From: an uncultured Bacteroidales bacterium
GTDB lineage: Bacteria; Bacteroidota; Bacteroidia; Bacteroidales; Bacteroidaceae
DNA length: 64,000 nt
Reading direction: 5' to 3'
Assembly: GCA_902781515.1 (NCBI GenBank)
Contig: CACZJU010000004.1
Span: forward strand, 159,088-223,087
The notes under the pieces were generated by a model. It searched no databases. It saw only the letters and a program-made list of their open reading frames with translations, and was not told the origin of the DNA. Position numbers and translations under genes: made by a program. Positions 62,505 through 64,000 of this stretch are shown here, piece by piece (the first letter of the stretch is position 1; each line of letters opens with the position of its first letter).

Positions 62505-62686
62505 ACAACATGAAGGAAGAACATAAGAATACACTATACCGTCGAGCAGACGAGACAATCTCATTGGACGAACTGAAATCGTTCCTCTGGGGTGCTGCCA
62601 CTCGTCTGCGCGGACAGATAGATGCTGCCGGCTATAAAGAATACATTTTGGGGCTTTTGTTTTTCCCTCTAAAAATTAATTCGTAA
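62501..62686 (+). pseudogene. Type I restriction methylase (HsdM) N-terminal fragment
   Basis: About 50 codons resembling the start of HsdM (LDELKSFLWGAATRLRGQIDAAGYKEYILGLLFF) end abruptly in PLKINS and a stop. It overlaps the nuclease gene by 4 bases (ATGA). It is not a copy of the hsdM at 62759, whose N-terminus differs, so it is the relic of a second type I system cut off at the leader duplication. Confidence 0.75.
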
Positions 62687-62710
62687 ATTCGTAGCCAGAA
62701 TGTGCATACG

Positions 62711-62765
62711 CGCGCACATCACACATGGAAAACTAGAGGAAAAAATACATAACTATATATGGCAA
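62711..62765 (+). repeat. 55-bp direct repeat, right copy
   Basis: Identical to 61203-61257; it covers the leader and first seven bases of hsdM. Similarity continues with gaps upstream to about 62669. Confidence 0.9.
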
Positions 62766-64000
62766 CGAATCAACAGAGAGAGGAACTGCATCGCACTATA
62801 TGGAGCATGGCCGATGAACTGCGTGGAGCAGTGGGCGGCTGGGAGTTCAAGGCATACGTGCTTGGTACATTGTTCTATCGTTTTATCTCAGAAAACCTGA
62901 CCGACTACATCAACACCTTGCAGAAGGAAGCAGGTGTGGAGGGCTTCGACTACGCTCAGATGAGTGACGAGGAGGCGGCTCCTGCTCGCGACCAGATGGT
63001 GCAGGAGAAGGGTTTCTTCATCCTGCCTTCGCAACTCTTCCAGAATGTCTGCAAGACGTGCGACAAGGATGAGAACCTGAATATGACCCTGTCCCAAATC
63101 TTCCGCGATATTGAAGGCTCTGCCATCGGTACTGAATCTGAAGATGACATGAAGGGGCTGTTCTCGGACTTCAATGTGGACAGTTCGCAGTTGGGAGGCG
63201 ATGTCAGGACGCGTAACAAGTTGATAGCAAAGGTGTTGCTGAAGGTTCGCGATATGGACCTCGGAACAGGTTTCGAGCAGAACAAGATAGACGCCTTTGG
63301 CGATGCCTACGAGTTCCTGATGACGATGTACGCCAGCAGTGCCGGCAAGTCGGGAGGCGAGTTCTTCACGCCTCAGGAGGTCTCGGAACTGTTGGCACGC
63401 CTCGTGGCAGCCGATGGACATGAGATACGCAGTGTCTATGACCCTGCCTGTGGTTCTGGCTCTTTGCTGCTGAAGTTCTCGAAGACGATTGGTAAGGAGA
63501 ATCCCGCCCTGAAATACTACGGGCAGGAGATTAACCCCACCACCTACAACCTTTGTCGTATCAACATGTTCCTGCATAACATCAACTACGACAACTTTGA
63601 CATTCAGTTGGGCGACACGCTGCTCAATCCGCTACATCGCGACTTTGAGCCGTTTGATGCCATCGTCTCCAATCCCCCCTACAGCATCAAGTGGGAAGGT
63701 TCGAAGAACCCCCTGCTCATCAACGACGACCGCTACAGTGGTCCCGGTGTGCTTGCGCTCAGCAGTCTTTCCGAGAGTGGCACAGCCGCCATCGTAGAGT
63801 TCCCTGGCGTGCTCTATCGCGGAGGCAAAGAGCGCAGTATCAGGCACTGGCTCATCGAAAACAACTTTGTGGATACCATCATCCAGTTGCCCTCCAACCT
63901 TTTCTTCGGCGTGGGCATAGCCACCTGCATCATCGTCCTGCGCAAGGGCAAGCGACCCGACAATCGTGTGCTCTTCATCGACGCCTCTCGTGAGTTTGTG
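62759..64000 (+). CDS. hsdM: Type I restriction-modification methylase subunit HsdM, partial
   Basis: The first 414 codons of an N6-adenine methylase; it runs off the window end. An N-terminal helical domain (about 1-130) precedes the SAM-binding domain with motif [14 protein letters not shown] (from residue 228) and catalytic NPPY (from 305). After VLA (residue 333) the sequence goes straight to [15 protein letters not shown]; the usual PKSKAD.AF..H segment of about 13 residues is missing. It starts inside a duplicated leader. hsdS and hsdR are expected downstream but are not visible. Confidence 0.9.
   Translation, partial: MATNQQREELHRTIWSMADELRGAVGGWEFKAYVLGTLFYRFISENLTDYINTLQKEAGVEGFDYAQMSDEEAAPARDQMVQEKGFFILPSQLFQNVCKTCDKDENLNMTLSQIFRDIEGSAIGTESEDDMKGLFSDFNVDSSQLGGDVRTRNKLIAKVLLKVRDMDLGTGFEQNKIDAFGDAYEFLMTMYASSAGKSGGEFFTPQEVSELLARLVAADGHEIRSVYDPACGSGSLLLKFSKTIGKENPALKYYGQEINPTTYNLCRINMFLHNINYDNFDIQLGDTLLNPLHRDFEPFDAIVSNPPYSIKWEGSKNPLLINDDRYSGPGVLALSSLSESGTAAIVEFPGVLYRGGKERSIRHWLIENNFVDTIIQLPSNLFFGVGIATCIIVLRKGKRPDNRVLFIDASREFV

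Overview
The window is chromosomal DNA from a member of the Bacteroidales, most likely Prevotellaceae (Prevotella in the broad sense). Evidence: the Bacteroidetes order of the ribosomal/rpoA operon; Bacteroidetes-type promoters (TTG or TTTG about 20 bp before TAnnTTTG); at least five secreted proteins with the Prevotella-style type IX secretion (T9SS) tail ending in G-[LIV]-Y-[IL]-x-[NG]-G-[KR]-K; SprA itself; and the 'smalltalk'/HU gene pair. No rRNA, tRNA or CRISPR array was found.

Layout. 1-6.4 kb: end of the ribosomal operon (rpsE' rpmD rplO secY map infA rpmJ rpsM rpsK rpsD rpoA rplQ), with an unusually long, foldable gap before rpsD. 6.4-11.3 kb: TolC-HlyD-ABC-2-ABC-2 efflux operon without an ATPase gene. 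11.3-15.3 kb: convergent rlpA, then an isolated wza-wzc pair. 15.4-19.2 kb: queA and a zinc metalloprotease on the minus strand, linked by five copies of a 23-bp repeat. 19.3-31.3 kb: T9SS cargo (papain-like protease with LamG; FIVAR protein; CotH protein) with exonuclease III and a double SGNH esterase. 31.4-37.3 kb: B3/4 protein, a lipoprotein, and etfB-etfA-acyl-CoA dehydrogenase. 37.8-50.7 kb: a 3,561-residue T9SS surface protein and a smaller GLUG protein. 50.8-60.5 kb: GlsB-like protein, sprA, ruvA, smalltalk protein and HU. 61.2-64 kb: start of a rearranged type I restriction-modification locus.

The most unusual feature is a dispersed repeat family centred on 9-bp units of the GTTAAAGAA type. 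One copy (34988-35513) has 41-bp terminal inverted repeats (39/41 identical) and carries a four-helix-bundle (S23/Avd-like) gene. Gene-less relatives lie at 32067-32209 (15-bp perfect inverted ends), inside the reading frame of etfB (33481-33558) and at 60614-60760. The 32 kb and 60 kb copies share 86 bp at about 91% identity in opposite orientation; the etfB and 60 kb copies share 59 bp with 3 mismatches. This resembles the relation between RAYT genes and REP hairpins and is the best candidate here for an undescribed system.

Two other repeat systems stand out. Tandem heptanucleotide arrays, each locus with its own 7-mer, fill several gaps just before start codons, including that of sprA. A G/C-rich palindrome lies once after the HU gene and twice in frame inside coding sequences (queA and sprA).
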